Below, piece by piece: positions 41,612 to 51,116 of a stretch of DNA of 64,000 bases. The translations under genes and the position numbers were made by a program. The DNA comes from UBA5177 sp002413265. GTDB lineage: Bacteria; Chloroflexota; UBA5177. The stretch lies in contig DAIORV010000006.1 in NCBI GenBank assembly GCA_036752825.1, positions 1-64,000 of the forward strand. The letters run 5' to 3'. The notes below the pieces were generated by a model, which worked only from the letters and a program-made list of their open reading frames with translations, did not search any database and was not told the DNA's origin. The first letter of the stretch is position 1; each line of letters begins with the position of its first letter.

Positions 41612-42121
41612 ATGAAGGTAAAAGCGCTGCGTGCGCTGTCCTTCGTGGCTCTTGCGGTGGTGTCGGGGTTCGCGCCCCGAGGGATAACACCGTCCGTGGC
41701 CGCGGGGTTGCGCGCTTCGCAAGCTCAGGCTTGCGTCTACGATCATTTGACACTGAAAACGGGGACCGGAACCTGCCGGCCCCGGGCGAAAGCCTACCCA
41801 GAACAGGTCAAAGGCCGCGTCGAGAAGGCAATCTACGACAGTGCGCTCACCTTTGGCATTCCGTATGGCACGCTCCTCTCGATAGCTCGCTGCGAGAGCG
41901 GCTTGAACCCCCGAGCCGACAACGGGACGCACTTTGGTCTCTATCAATTTGCGCCGGCTACTTTCCAGCACGCCTCTCACGGGCTCCGCAAGGATACTGG
42001 CGTCGAGGCGAAGACGTACTGGAACTCGCTTGACGCATCATATGCGGCCGGCTACATGTTTGTGACGGGGCAAGCCTCTAGCTGGGCTTGCGTCACAGCA
42101 ATTACGACCTCTACCGGGTAA
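41612..42121 (+). CDS. Lytic transglycosylase (SLT-like), secreted
   Basis: 169 residues from the ATG at 41612. A signal peptide (ALRALSFVALAVVSGFAP) is followed from residue 75 by an SLT/lysozyme-like domain: YGTLLSIARCESGLNPRADN contains the catalytic Glu (ARCES), FGLYQFAPATFQHA matches the GLxQ block, and YAAGYMFVTGQASSWAC the closing segment. It cleaves the MurNAc-GlcNAc bond of peptidoglycan. A TATACT -10 box lies at 41594-41599. It converges on nth with a small overlap. Confidence 0.87.
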   Translation: MKVKALRALSFVALAVVSGFAPRGITPSVAAGLRASQAQACVYDHLTLKTGTGTCRPRAKAYPEQVKGRVEKAIYDSALTFGIPYGTLLSIARCESGLNPRADNGTHFGLYQFAPATFQHASHGLRKDTGVEAKTYWNSLDASYAAGYMFVTGQASSWACVTAITTSTG

Positions 42122-42758
42122 CAACTGCCGACGGACAGATGTCGGCAAGTACGCAGACATTGCACCTGGGAGAGCGCGCGACGCAGACCCTCCTGCCGTG
42201 CCAGATCAAGAGATCGGACATGCGGCCCCAGCTATCTCGTGGCACCAACTTCATTAGGTCCCGCTCTATCTTTGCCGGAACTTTTTCTTTTGTGAGACCC
42301 AGCCGCCCAGAGAGCCGCTGGACGTGGGTATCGACCGCGATACCCTCGTTAACCCCGAACGCGTGTGACAGCACCACATTTGCGGTTTTTCTCGCTACGC
42401 CTGGAAGTGTCAGCAACTCGCTCATCGTATGAGGGACCTCTGCCTCAAATCGCTCCAGGAGGGCGCCGCTCATGCCCTGAATGCTCTTGGTCTTGTTGCG
42501 GAAGAAACCGCATGAATGCACGATTGACTCGACCTCCTCAGGATCGGCTTCCACGTAGTCTTCGGCTGAACGATATCGTGCAAAAAGTACCGGGGTGACC
42601 TTGTTCACACGCTCGTCCGTGCACTGCGCCGATAGGATCGTCGCCACGATGAGCTCGAGAGGTGATTTGAAGTCGAGCCCCGTGGTGAGGCCGGCATAGA
42701 GCGGCTGAAGTCGCGTCAGTACCTCTGCGGCTCGCTTCTTTTTCGGAGGGAACCTCAC
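42111..42758 (-). CDS. nth: Endonuclease III (DNA glycosylase/AP lyase)
   Basis: 215 residues from a GTG at 42758 overlapping the HMG-CoA lyase stop. It is a complete helix-hairpin-helix glycosylase: LIVATILSAQCTDERVN at the start, HhH with catalytic Lys in LLTLPGVARKTANVVL, catalytic Asp in GIAVDTHVQRLSGRLGL, and the [4Fe-4S] cluster C-x6-C-x2-C-x5-C (CVARSPRCNVCVLADIC) near the end. It removes oxidised pyrimidines in base-excision repair. It is the last gene of the leucine-degradation operon, an unrelated passenger. Confidence 0.95.
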   Translation of the reverse strand: MRFPPKKKRAAEVLTRLQPLYAGLTTGLDFKSPLELIVATILSAQCTDERVNKVTPVLFARYRSAEDYVEADPEEVESIVHSCGFFRNKTKSIQGMSGALLERFEAEVPHTMSELLTLPGVARKTANVVLSHAFGVNEGIAVDTHVQRLSGRLGLTKEKVPAKIERDLMKLVPRDSWGRMSDLLIWHGRRVCVARSPRCNVCVLADICPSAVVTR

Positions 42759-43663
42759 GCGGTGGCCGCTTCGTAATACCGGCTCGAGGGGGACCGTCCG
42801 CTTGCCTCGGAGAGATACCGCGACGCCGCCACAACTCCCTCGAGAGACACGCCAGTCTCTATGCTCAAGCCCGCCAGCATGTAGAGAAGATCCTCCGTGG
42901 CGAGATTTCCTGCCGCGCCGGGCGCATACGGACACCCACCTAAACCACCCGCGGAAGAGTCGTACACGTGCACTCCCAACTGAAGTCCTGCCAGGACATT
43001 TGCGAGCGCTGTTCCGCGGGTGTCGTGAAAGTGCAGCGCCAGCCGTGATGGCTCAATGAGGTCCCCCAAGCTCCCAATGACTCGAACCACGTCGGAAGGA
43101 ACCGCGACTCCGATCGTGTCGCTGATGCTGATCTCGTCTATCCCGAGGTTGAGAAGCTGTTTTGTCACCTTCCGCACTGCCGAGACTGGCACCTCGCCTT
43201 CGAACGGGCAGCCAAAGGCGGTTGAGACATAGGCTCGCGTCCACATACCGCGCTGCTTGGCGACACTGACGACGGGCGTGAAACGCTCGAGGGTCTCCGC
43301 GATGGAAGCGTTTGTGTTTCGCTTACTAAAAGTTTCGGAAGCGGCGGTGAACACCGCTATGCCGTCCAGGAGCCCGTCCCTGACTCTTTCCATCCCGCGT
43401 TCGTTCGGAACCAGTGCCGTGTAGCGAATGCCATCTCGACGGGTCAGAGCCGAGGCCACCTCTTGGGCGTCTGCAAGCTGAGGGATCGAACCGGGCCGGA
43501 CAAAAGATGTGACCTCGATAAACGGCAAGCGCGCCTCGGCCAGGAGCTCGATAAAGCGCCGCTTGGTCGCCGTGGGAATGGAGTCGGCTCGGTTCTGCAG
43601 ACCGTCTCTGGGACCCACTTCGTAGAGCGTGACTGCGGGAGGCAGATTGTCGAGAAGGGTCAT
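42755..43663 (-). CDS. Hydroxymethylglutaryl-CoA lyase
   Basis: 302 residues. HMGL-like TIM barrel: YEVGPRDGLQNRADSIPTAT with the metal and substrate residues, FIEVTSFVRPGSIPQLADA, TAFGCPFEGEV, FHDTRGTALANVLAGL (metal-binding His) and the catalytic cysteine loop GGLGGCPYAPGAAGN. It splits HMG-CoA into acetoacetate and acetyl-CoA, the last step of leucine breakdown. It overlaps both neighbours by 4 bases, with methylcrotonyl-CoA carboxylase upstream. Confidence 0.94.
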   Translation of the reverse strand: MTLLDNLPPAVTLYEVGPRDGLQNRADSIPTATKRRFIELLAEARLPFIEVTSFVRPGSIPQLADAQEVASALTRRDGIRYTALVPNERGMERVRDGLLDGIAVFTAASETFSKRNTNASIAETLERFTPVVSVAKQRGMWTRAYVSTAFGCPFEGEVPVSAVRKVTKQLLNLGIDEISISDTIGVAVPSDVVRVIGSLGDLIEPSRLALHFHDTRGTALANVLAGLQLGVHVYDSSAGGLGGCPYAPGAAGNLATEDLLYMLAGLSIETGVSLEGVVAASRYLSEASGRSPSSRYYEAATA

Positions 43664-45627
43664 TGCGACTTGAGCCTGACTAAGGGCTCGCCGCCGGGCA
43701 CCATGTCACCTTCTCGAAAGAGAACAGCCTCGACGACGGCCGCTCGAGGAGCGACCACCACGTGCTCCATTTTCATGGCCTCCAGGATGACTAGCGGCTC
43801 GCTTGCCGACACTTCCTGGCCCGGGGTGACCAGTATCTTTACTAACGTTCCGGGCATCGGAGCCTCCAGCGCGCTGCGCCCGGAGCCGGCGCGCACTCCC
43901 GCGACATGCGTGGATTCGGGAACGGCATCCACCAGCCTGTATTGCTCGCCATCTACCGAGACCTCAAGTCCTGACGATGCATACTCAATCCGACCCTCGA
44001 TCAGCGTTCCATCGACGACTAGCTCCACGACGCCGTCAGCCGCCTGCCGAACCGACGCAGTTTGCACGTCTTTTTCTGTGGCGGCTGTCCACACTCGTCC
44101 AGCTTCGGGACGTAGAATGACCGACCATTCCCGCGCACCCCACTCACATCGATACCTACGCTCGACACCGAAAGAGCGCCACGACTGCCTCCCTTTCCAC
44201 GGGTCGGAGGACTCCGTTGATACCTCCTGAGAGAGCCTCGCCATCGAGGCGAGAAGTAGAACGGATGTCGGCAGACTGCGTTCTCGCTCCGGAACCCAAG
44301 TTCTCTCTAGGAAGGTGATATCGACATTCCCAGCCAGGAGGTGCGGCTCGCGAGCCAACCACCGAAGGAAACCGAGGTTTGTACTCACGCCCGAGATTCG
44401 ATATTCGGAAAGGGCTACCTGAAGGCGTTCGAGCGCTTGCCGCCTGGTCTCCCCGTGGACCACGAGTTTAGCCAGGAGCGGGTCGTACAAGTGCGAAACC
44501 TGGTCGCCCGCCTGAACCCCCACGTCGTTTCGCACGCCAGGGCCTTCCGGTGGCACGAACTCTTTGAGCCGCCCCACGGACGGGAGAAATCCGTTCTCCG
44601 GATCCTCGGCGTACAGTCTCGCCTCGATGGCATGACCCTGTAACTGCACCGTTTCCTGACTCACGGGCAGGGGATCGCCGGAAGCCACATCTAGCTGCAA
44701 ACCGATGAGATCGAGACCGGTCACCATCTCGGTGACCGGGTGCTCAACCTGTATGCGGGTATTCATTTCGAGGAAATAGAAGCCGTCGCCGGCAAGCAGG
44801 AACTCGACCGTCCCGGCATTGACGTAGTTTCCGCTGCGTGCCAGACGTAGAGCGGCCGCGCCCATGCCGGCACGTAGCTCAGCGTTCACCGCCGGTGACG
44901 GCGCCTCTTCAAGAACCTTTTGGTGCCGCCGTTGAACCGAGCAATCTCTCTCTCCCAGAAAAATGGCGTTGCCGTGATTGTCCGCTAAGACTTGGATCTC
45001 CACGTGGCGAGGCCTGACGAGCAGCTTTTCGAGAAACAGACGACTGTCACCAAAGGACGACATGGCTTCTCTTCGGGCGCCTTCGATAGCCGGCACGAGT
45101 CCGCCGGCGTCGGTCACGGGTCTCATTCCGCGCCCTCCACCACCGGCGGCTGCTTTCAGCATTACCGGATAGCCGATACGATCCGCTTCACGAGCAAACG
45201 CATCTTCACTCTGATCGGAGCCGTCATATCCGGGCACGACGGGCACCCCTGCGCGCGTCGCAAGTCCTTTGGCCGCAATCTTGTCGCCCATCAGTGCTAT
45301 CACGTCGGCAGGTGGGCCGACCCAGATCAGTCCGGCGCTTTCAACGGCCCCTGCAAAGTCTGCGTTCTCGGCGAGGAACCCGTAGCCGGGATGTACGGCA
45401 TCGCAGCCTGAGGTCTTGGCAGCGTTGAGCATGGCTTCGATATTCAAATAGCTCTGCGCGGGCGAGGCGGGTCCGAGGAGGAGGGCCTCGTCGGCGAGAC
45501 GCACGTGCAACACGCCCCTGTCTGCTTCGGAGAACACGGCTACAGAAGTGATCTTCTTCTTTCGGCAGGTGGCAATAATGCGAACCGCGATCTCTCCGCG
45601 GTTGGCGATCAATAGTTTGTGGATCAC
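43660..45627 (-). CDS. Biotin-dependent acyl-CoA carboxylase alpha subunit (methylcrotonyl-CoA carboxylase type)
   Basis: 655 residues from a GTG at 45627. Biotin carboxylase domain (1-445): IHKLLIANRGEIAVRII, the Gly-rich ATP loop AAAGGGGRGMRP, and EMNTRIQVEHPVTEMV. A connecting region follows, and a biotinyl domain lies at the C-terminus with the target lysine in LVILEAMKMEHVV. It carboxylates biotin and pairs with the carboxyltransferase at 48260-49867. The adjacent enoyl-CoA hydratase and HMG-CoA lyase favour methylcrotonyl-CoA rather than propionyl-CoA as the substrate. Confidence 0.92.
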   Translation of the reverse strand: MIHKLLIANRGEIAVRIIATCRKKKITSVAVFSEADRGVLHVRLADEALLLGPASPAQSYLNIEAMLNAAKTSGCDAVHPGYGFLAENADFAGAVESAGLIWVGPPADVIALMGDKIAAKGLATRAGVPVVPGYDGSDQSEDAFAREADRIGYPVMLKAAAGGGGRGMRPVTDAGGLVPAIEGARREAMSSFGDSRLFLEKLLVRPRHVEIQVLADNHGNAIFLGERDCSVQRRHQKVLEEAPSPAVNAELRAGMGAAALRLARSGNYVNAGTVEFLLAGDGFYFLEMNTRIQVEHPVTEMVTGLDLIGLQLDVASGDPLPVSQETVQLQGHAIEARLYAEDPENGFLPSVGRLKEFVPPEGPGVRNDVGVQAGDQVSHLYDPLLAKLVVHGETRRQALERLQVALSEYRISGVSTNLGFLRWLAREPHLLAGNVDITFLERTWVPERERSLPTSVLLLASMARLSQEVSTESSDPWKGRQSWRSFGVERRYRCEWGAREWSVILRPEAGRVWTAATEKDVQTASVRQAADGVVELVVDGTLIEGRIEYASSGLEVSVDGEQYRLVDAVPESTHVAGVRAGSGRSALEAPMPGTLVKILVTPGQEVSASEPLVILEAMKMEHVVVAPRAAVVEAVLFREGDMVPGGEPLVRLKSQ

Positions 45628-45628
45628 C

Positions 45629-46420
45629 TCAGCCTCGGTCCCCGTCGATCCAGCCTGCCTGACGCTTTTCGAGAAACGCTCGGAGACCTTCCTGGCCTTC
45701 ATCGCTCGTGCGAATGCGGGCGATGCCGGCCGTCGTGAGGTCGCGCAGTTCCTCGTCGGAAAGGAGACGAGCCTGCCGGATCAGCTCTTTGGCTGCACGA
45801 ACCGCATTCGGCGCGCTTGACCTCAGCTCGCGAAGTTTCTCGCTGACGACGCTCTCGAGCTGTCCGACCTCCGCAACCCAATGAACCAACCCGATCCGCA
45901 TGGCAAGCTCCGCGTCGAACCTCTCGGCCGTCAAGTAGAGCGCACGGGCCCAGCTCTCGCCAATTCGTCTCAACGCAAAGCGAGATATGACGGCGGGAAT
46001 AATACCCAGCTTGCCCTCCGTGAAGCCGAAGACCGTCCCCTGTTCGGCAACGACCACGTCGCAGACCGCCATGAGGCCCATGCCGCCACCCAAACAGGCG
46101 CCATGCACCGCGCAAACCACCGGATGCGGACAGGAGTCAACGGTCGCAAACATCTCCGACATTCGGGTGGCATCCGCCAGATTTTCTTCTTGGGAAAGAT
46201 CGAGGCTCGATCTCATCCAGCTCACGTCGGCCCCCGCGCTGAAAGACGGTCCATTTCCCCTCAGATGCACCGTTCGGACATCGTTCCGATTGCCCAAATC
46301 GCTAAAAGCTTGAGTAAGCTCGGCGATCATCGCCGGATTGAACGCGTTTCGAACGTCCGGCCGGTTTAACGACACGGTAGCGACCACCCCGTCAATGTGG
46401 ACTTCGATCGTCTCTGCCAT
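45629..46420 (-). CDS. Enoyl-CoA hydratase/isomerase, probably methylglutaconyl-CoA hydratase
   Basis: 263 residues from the ATG at 46420, with GAGGGAGAG upstream. Crotonase fold: VATVSLNRPDVRNAFNPAMI, oxyanion-hole block GNGPSFSAGADVSWMR, and AVHGACLGGGMGLMAVCDVV, with catalytic Glu in GFTEGKLGIIPAVISRFAL. In the leucine pathway the homologous enzyme hydrates 3-methylglutaconyl-CoA to HMG-CoA. The next gene (carboxylase alpha) starts within 2 bases of its stop. Confidence 0.9.
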   Translation of the reverse strand: MAETIEVHIDGVVATVSLNRPDVRNAFNPAMIAELTQAFSDLGNRNDVRTVHLRGNGPSFSAGADVSWMRSSLDLSQEENLADATRMSEMFATVDSCPHPVVCAVHGACLGGGMGLMAVCDVVVAEQGTVFGFTEGKLGIIPAVISRFALRRIGESWARALYLTAERFDAELAMRIGLVHWVAEVGQLESVVSEKLRELRSSAPNAVRAAKELIRQARLLSDEELRDLTTAGIARIRTSDEGQEGLRAFLEKRQAGWIDGDRG

Positions 46421-46575
46421 GCTCTCCCTCGCCAACGAGCGCTCAGCCGGGTCGATGATCTCGCTTTGTTCATCTTCCAAGGAATGCCGTGCGGCGCGCA
46501 ATCAGTCCACGCCGCACATCAAAAATCCCCGATTTGACGGGAAAAAAGCGTCGGATAAGTACTCCCAAGGAAGAA

Positions 46576-46604
46576 TTGTAATTCCCGGGAGGCACCCGTA
46601 TACT
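46576..46604 (+). promoter_or_regulatory. Promoter of the CAP-domain gene
   Basis: TTGTAA (46576-46581), a 17-base spacer and TATACT (46599-46604). GAGGGAGAAGGA before the ATG at 46637 is the ribosome-binding site. Confidence 0.7.
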
Positions 46605-46636
46605 TGCCGGCAGCAAACAACCCAGAGGGAGAAGGA

Positions 46637-46921
46637 ATGCAACGGCGTCTCTACGTGCTAATGGCGGTTTCGGTGTTGGTAGCCGTTTGCTCCGCGCTCT
46701 CCCTGGTGCCCGCTCAAGGCGCGTCCCTCGCCCTCAAGCACACCACGAAAAAGGTCTGCAAGACAGTGAAGAGGAAGGTTCACGGGAGGACGAAGAAGGT
46801 GCGCGTCTGCCACAACGTAAGGCCTACAGCATCTCCTACAGCCATCAAGGCGCCGCCGAAGCCCCCGACTTTCACACCCACTCCGAAGCCGACTCGGACC
46901 GGAAACCTCTACTGCGACTAG
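46637..46921 (+). CDS. CAP-domain secreted protein, N-terminal part before a frameshift
   Basis: 94 residues: a signal peptide (RLYVLMAVSVLVAVCSALSL), a Lys/Arg-rich segment with two cysteines (KKVCKTVKRKVHGRTKKVRVC) and the start of a Thr/Pro linker (PPKPPTFTPTPKPTRT), then GNLYCD and a TAG. The Thr/Pro linker resumes one base later in the next frame (from about 46905) and runs straight into the CAP domain at 47016-47954. One extra A in the run at 46903-46905 explains this. The gene is thus either broken by a 1-base insertion, affected by a sequencing error, or uses +1 frameshifting. Confidence 0.7.
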   Translation: MQRRLYVLMAVSVLVAVCSALSLVPAQGASLALKHTTKKVCKTVKRKVHGRTKKVRVCHNVRPTASPTAIKAPPKPPTFTPTPKPTRTGNLYCD

Positions 46922-47015
46922 GACGCCGACCCCGACGAGCACGTCGACGGCGACTGCCACCGCGACGAACACCCCGGCACCGTCTCCGACAAATACGCCA
47001 AAGGCCGGTCCCGGG

Positions 47016-47954
47016 TTGCCGCCGGTCCCGACATTCGTTACTCCGACCGTGACTGCTACGGCTAAGGGCCCCACTCCTCCGGCCAATCCGCCGACGCCGA
47101 CCAGAACCCCCCAGGGGCAGGCCACCGCAACCAATACGGCGCAGCCAACCGCGACGTCGACAGCAGTAGTAACTCCGACTCAGGCTGGCAACGTGCCGCC
47201 AACCAACACGCCTACTCCAATTCCCACCGCTACCTTTACTCCGGTCGTGGTCCCCACTCCAACGACCACGCCTGGAGCGGCGCCTACGCCGACCAATACG
47301 CAGGTCGTGCTTCCCACCCCCACCAACACGCCGTTCGTCTTGCCAACTGCTGCCAACACGCAGTTCGTTCTGCCCACGGCCACCAACACGCCGAGTCCGC
47401 TGCCCACCGCGACGAATACGACAGCAGCCGGTGGCTCGATCACCTTCTCCGGCAATTGCACCGATGCCGGCTCTTGCCAGAGCCTCATCGTTGGCTGGAT
47501 CAACCAGGCACGCAGCACGTACGGCATTGCTTCGATCGGCTTCAGCGGCTCTCAGAGCTCCGGAGACGGCGTGTGCGTCGGGTCGACGGGGCACTCACAG
47601 GCGATGGAGCAATCCGGCAGTATCTGGCACGAAGCGCCGGGAGACTCCCCGCCATATACAAATCCCGCAAGCTTCCCCAATGACATCTGCGGCCACGCAG
47701 GGCTCTCCACCTACGGAGAGAATGTCGGTGTAGCCGGCGGCTACGGATCCTACGGCGCCGATCTGGCTAAGGTCATGGACGGCATGATGGCCGAGAACCC
47801 CAACACTCCCTCTGGATGCGCCGCCATCGCCCCCAGCACCAATCACGCATGCAACATCTTGCACGGTGCCTTCACCCAGGTCGGCGTCGGCATAGCCTTC
47901 GGCCCCTACTTCAGCCAGACCTCCCCGTACCTCACCGAAGACTTCACAGGCTAG
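47016..47954 (+). CDS. CAP/SCP-domain secreted protein, C-terminal part after the frameshift
   Basis: 312 residues from a TTG at 47016, but the frame is open and linker-like from about 46905. A Thr/Pro-rich linker of about 130 residues (repeats such as TPTNTP and PTATNTP) is followed by a CAP domain from about residue 150: SLIVGWINQARSTYGI, GHSQAMEQSGSIWHEAPGDS with the CAP histidine, YGENVGVAGGYG (the conserved ENV block), and HACNILHGAFTQVGVGIAFG (the paired H and VGVG strand). Cysteines suggest disulfides. CAP proteins act outside the cell, often binding lipids or cell walls. It has no signal peptide of its own, so it needs the part at 46637. Confidence 0.75.
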   Translation: MPPVPTFVTPTVTATAKGPTPPANPPTPTRTPQGQATATNTAQPTATSTAVVTPTQAGNVPPTNTPTPIPTATFTPVVVPTPTTTPGAAPTPTNTQVVLPTPTNTPFVLPTAANTQFVLPTATNTPSPLPTATNTTAAGGSITFSGNCTDAGSCQSLIVGWINQARSTYGIASIGFSGSQSSGDGVCVGSTGHSQAMEQSGSIWHEAPGDSPPYTNPASFPNDICGHAGLSTYGENVGVAGGYGSYGADLAKVMDGMMAENPNTPSGCAAIAPSTNHACNILHGAFTQVGVGIAFGPYFSQTSPYLTEDFTG

Positions 47955-47984
47955 CCAGCGTCGCTGGCTCTTAGCTGCGCTTGG
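47952..47984 (+). repeat. Terminator-like repeat, copy A (after CAP gene)
   Basis: Starts with the CAP stop codon: TAG, the hairpin CCAGC-GTC-GCTGG, then CTCTTAGCTGCGCTTGG. Two related copies in the opposite orientation lie at 48163-48196 and 48229-48262. The shared pattern is TAG, a GC hairpin with loop GTC or GTT, CTCTTAG or TTTTAAC, and TGCGCTT or TGCGGTT. Confidence 0.6.
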
Positions 47985-48162
47985 CTGCAGCGCGCGCGCA
48001 TTTGCATTTGTCCGCATCCAGCGGTGCTGCCTACCAATAACTGACGTTTGCTAGTGAGCGACGACTGCTTTGCCGCACTATGCTCTTGGATACGGGTAAC
48101 TCGAAGCCGCACCCCCGCCCACATATGCCGAGTGTGGGGAAACGCCGGCTCTCTTCCTCCCG
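47985..48162. other. Non-coding spacer between CAP gene and terminator repeats
   Basis: 178 bases with no supported gene. It contains an alternating GC run (GCGCGCGCGC near 47990) and no promoter-like pair that I could trust. Together with the repeats it makes the 305-base gap between the CAP gene and mccB. Confidence 0.5.
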
Positions 48163-48196
48163 TGAAGCGCAACTAAGAGCGAGCAACGCCCGCCTA
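48163..48196 (-). repeat. Terminator-like repeat, copy B
   Basis: On the minus strand: TAG, GCGGGC-GTT-GCTCGC (6-bp stem with one G-U pair), then TCTTAGTTGCGCTTCA. It matches copy C 66 bases away, and the similarity extends upstream into the last codons of mccB (CCGCAT before TAG), so it looks like a tandem duplicate of the mccB 3' end. Confidence 0.6.
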
Positions 48197-48228
48197 GATG
48201 CGGGGAACTGCCAATGCTCGAGCAGCAG

Positions 48229-48259
48229 CCAACCGCAGTTAAAAGCGGGCGACGCCCGC

Positions 48260-48262
<3 letters not shown>
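48229..48262 (-). terminator. mccB terminator (terminator-like repeat, copy C)
   Basis: Begins with the mccB stop codon TAG, followed by the hairpin GCGGGC-GTC-GCCCGC and TTTTAACTGCGGTTGG. The stem and T-tract fit a Rho-independent terminator starting right at the stop codon. Confidence 0.7.
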
Positions 48263-49863
<1,601 letters not shown>

Positions 49864-49867
<4 letters not shown>

Positions 49868-50976
49868 GCCTTCTCGCCGCGAAGATGGAGCGCTCTGGCC
49901 AGCAGCCGCCGGCGACCCAGCTCTACGTCATCTCGCTGCAGTGCCTCGCCAATGCGCTCCACGAGCCGTTCCCGCGCCATCTTGTCGGCCTGAAGGATCG
50001 CCCGTGCGATGGCCTTCGCTTTGGAACGTCCGTGGCAGTTGATGACGATGCCGTTGACGCCGAGTACCGGCGCGCCACCGTACTCTTGATAGTCGACGCG
50101 TCGACGCACTCGATTAAATGCGGGGATCAGCGCGGCAGCGGCAAAGCGTCCCCAAAAGTCTCGCGTGATCTCCTGGCGCACCATGTCGAAGAGGAATGTT
50201 CCGGCGCCTTCGATGCCCTTCAGTAGCACGTTGCCGGCGAAGCCGTCGCACACCACAACATCCACGATGCCGTCGAAGACGTGGTTGCCTTCTAGATTGC
50301 CAACGAAATCTAGGTCCAGCTTGGCAAGCTGCTCGTGTGCTTCCTTGACCTCTTCGGTGCCTTTCGACTGCTCCGTTCCGTTGCTGAGCAGAGCCACGCG
50401 CGGCGCCTCAACTCCCCTCGCAACCCGAACGTACACCTCGCCCATCACTGCGAACTGCACCAGGTTGCTGGGTTTGACCTCGGGGTTGGCGCCGATGTCC
50501 AGGATGAAGCAGTCGCTGGCCTTGGTCGGAAGCATGCTCCCAAAAGCGGGCCGATCGATGCCCGCTTGACGCCCGCACTCTAGAAGAGCCACGGCCATGA
50601 TTGCGGCGCTGTTTCCCGCGGAAACCATGGCGTGCGCCTCGCCTGACTGAAGAAGGCGCGTGGCCACGTGAATTGAAGAGTCGTCTTTTCGCCGTACCTG
50701 CCTGATTTGTTCATCCATGCCGATGGTTTCCGAGGCATCCTGAACGTCGAGCGCCGGCAATCCCAGCTCCGCCAGCCGAGTCAACAGCATGGCGCGCGGG
50801 CCCACGAGCACGACCTTCACGCCGCTGCTTGCGGCCTCGGCTGCCCCGCGCAAGACTTCGTCGGGCGCGTGATCGCCGCCCATGGCGTCGACCGCGACGG
50901 TACAGGAGCCGCTAGAACCGTTTAAGGACAAGGTGCCCGCTTTCCGTCCGAATTGACCTACTATACCGACTCGCAC
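49864..50976 (-). CDS. plsX: Phosphate acyltransferase PlsX
   Basis: 370 residues from the ATG at 50976; a TTG at 50931 with GGAAAG upstream is a plausible alternative, since relatives start close to the VAVDAMGGDHAPDEVLRG block. Other family blocks are VSAGNSAAIMAVALLECG, ALLSNGTEQSKGTEEVKEAH, FVGNLEGNHVFDGIVDVVVC and DGFAGNVLLKGIEGAG. It makes acyl-phosphate from acyl-ACP for phospholipid synthesis. The last 50 residues (ADKMARERLVERIGEALQRD) are an extra basic helical tail. It is the first gene before mccB and lies downstream of gyrB. Confidence 0.93.
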
Positions 50977-51066
50977 ATATCAATTTGGTGCGAATACAAC
51001 GCGCGCTGAGAAGAAGACGATCGGCGGACACGTTGGTCGTGATTGTGGACCCAGATGAAAAGCGTA

Positions 51067-51091
51067 GGATCCGGTCGTGCCGACCGGGTCC
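51067..51091 (-). terminator. Probable gyrB terminator hairpin
   Basis: A 10-bp stem (plus strand GGATCCGGTC and GACCGGGTCC, loop GTGCC) lies 26 bases after the gyrB stop. On the minus strand the stem has one C-A mismatch and is followed by TACGCTTTTC, so termination may be partial and let transcription continue to plsX. Confidence 0.5.
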
Positions 51092-51116
51092 TTTGCGAAA
51101 GGCGCTGACCCGTCGC

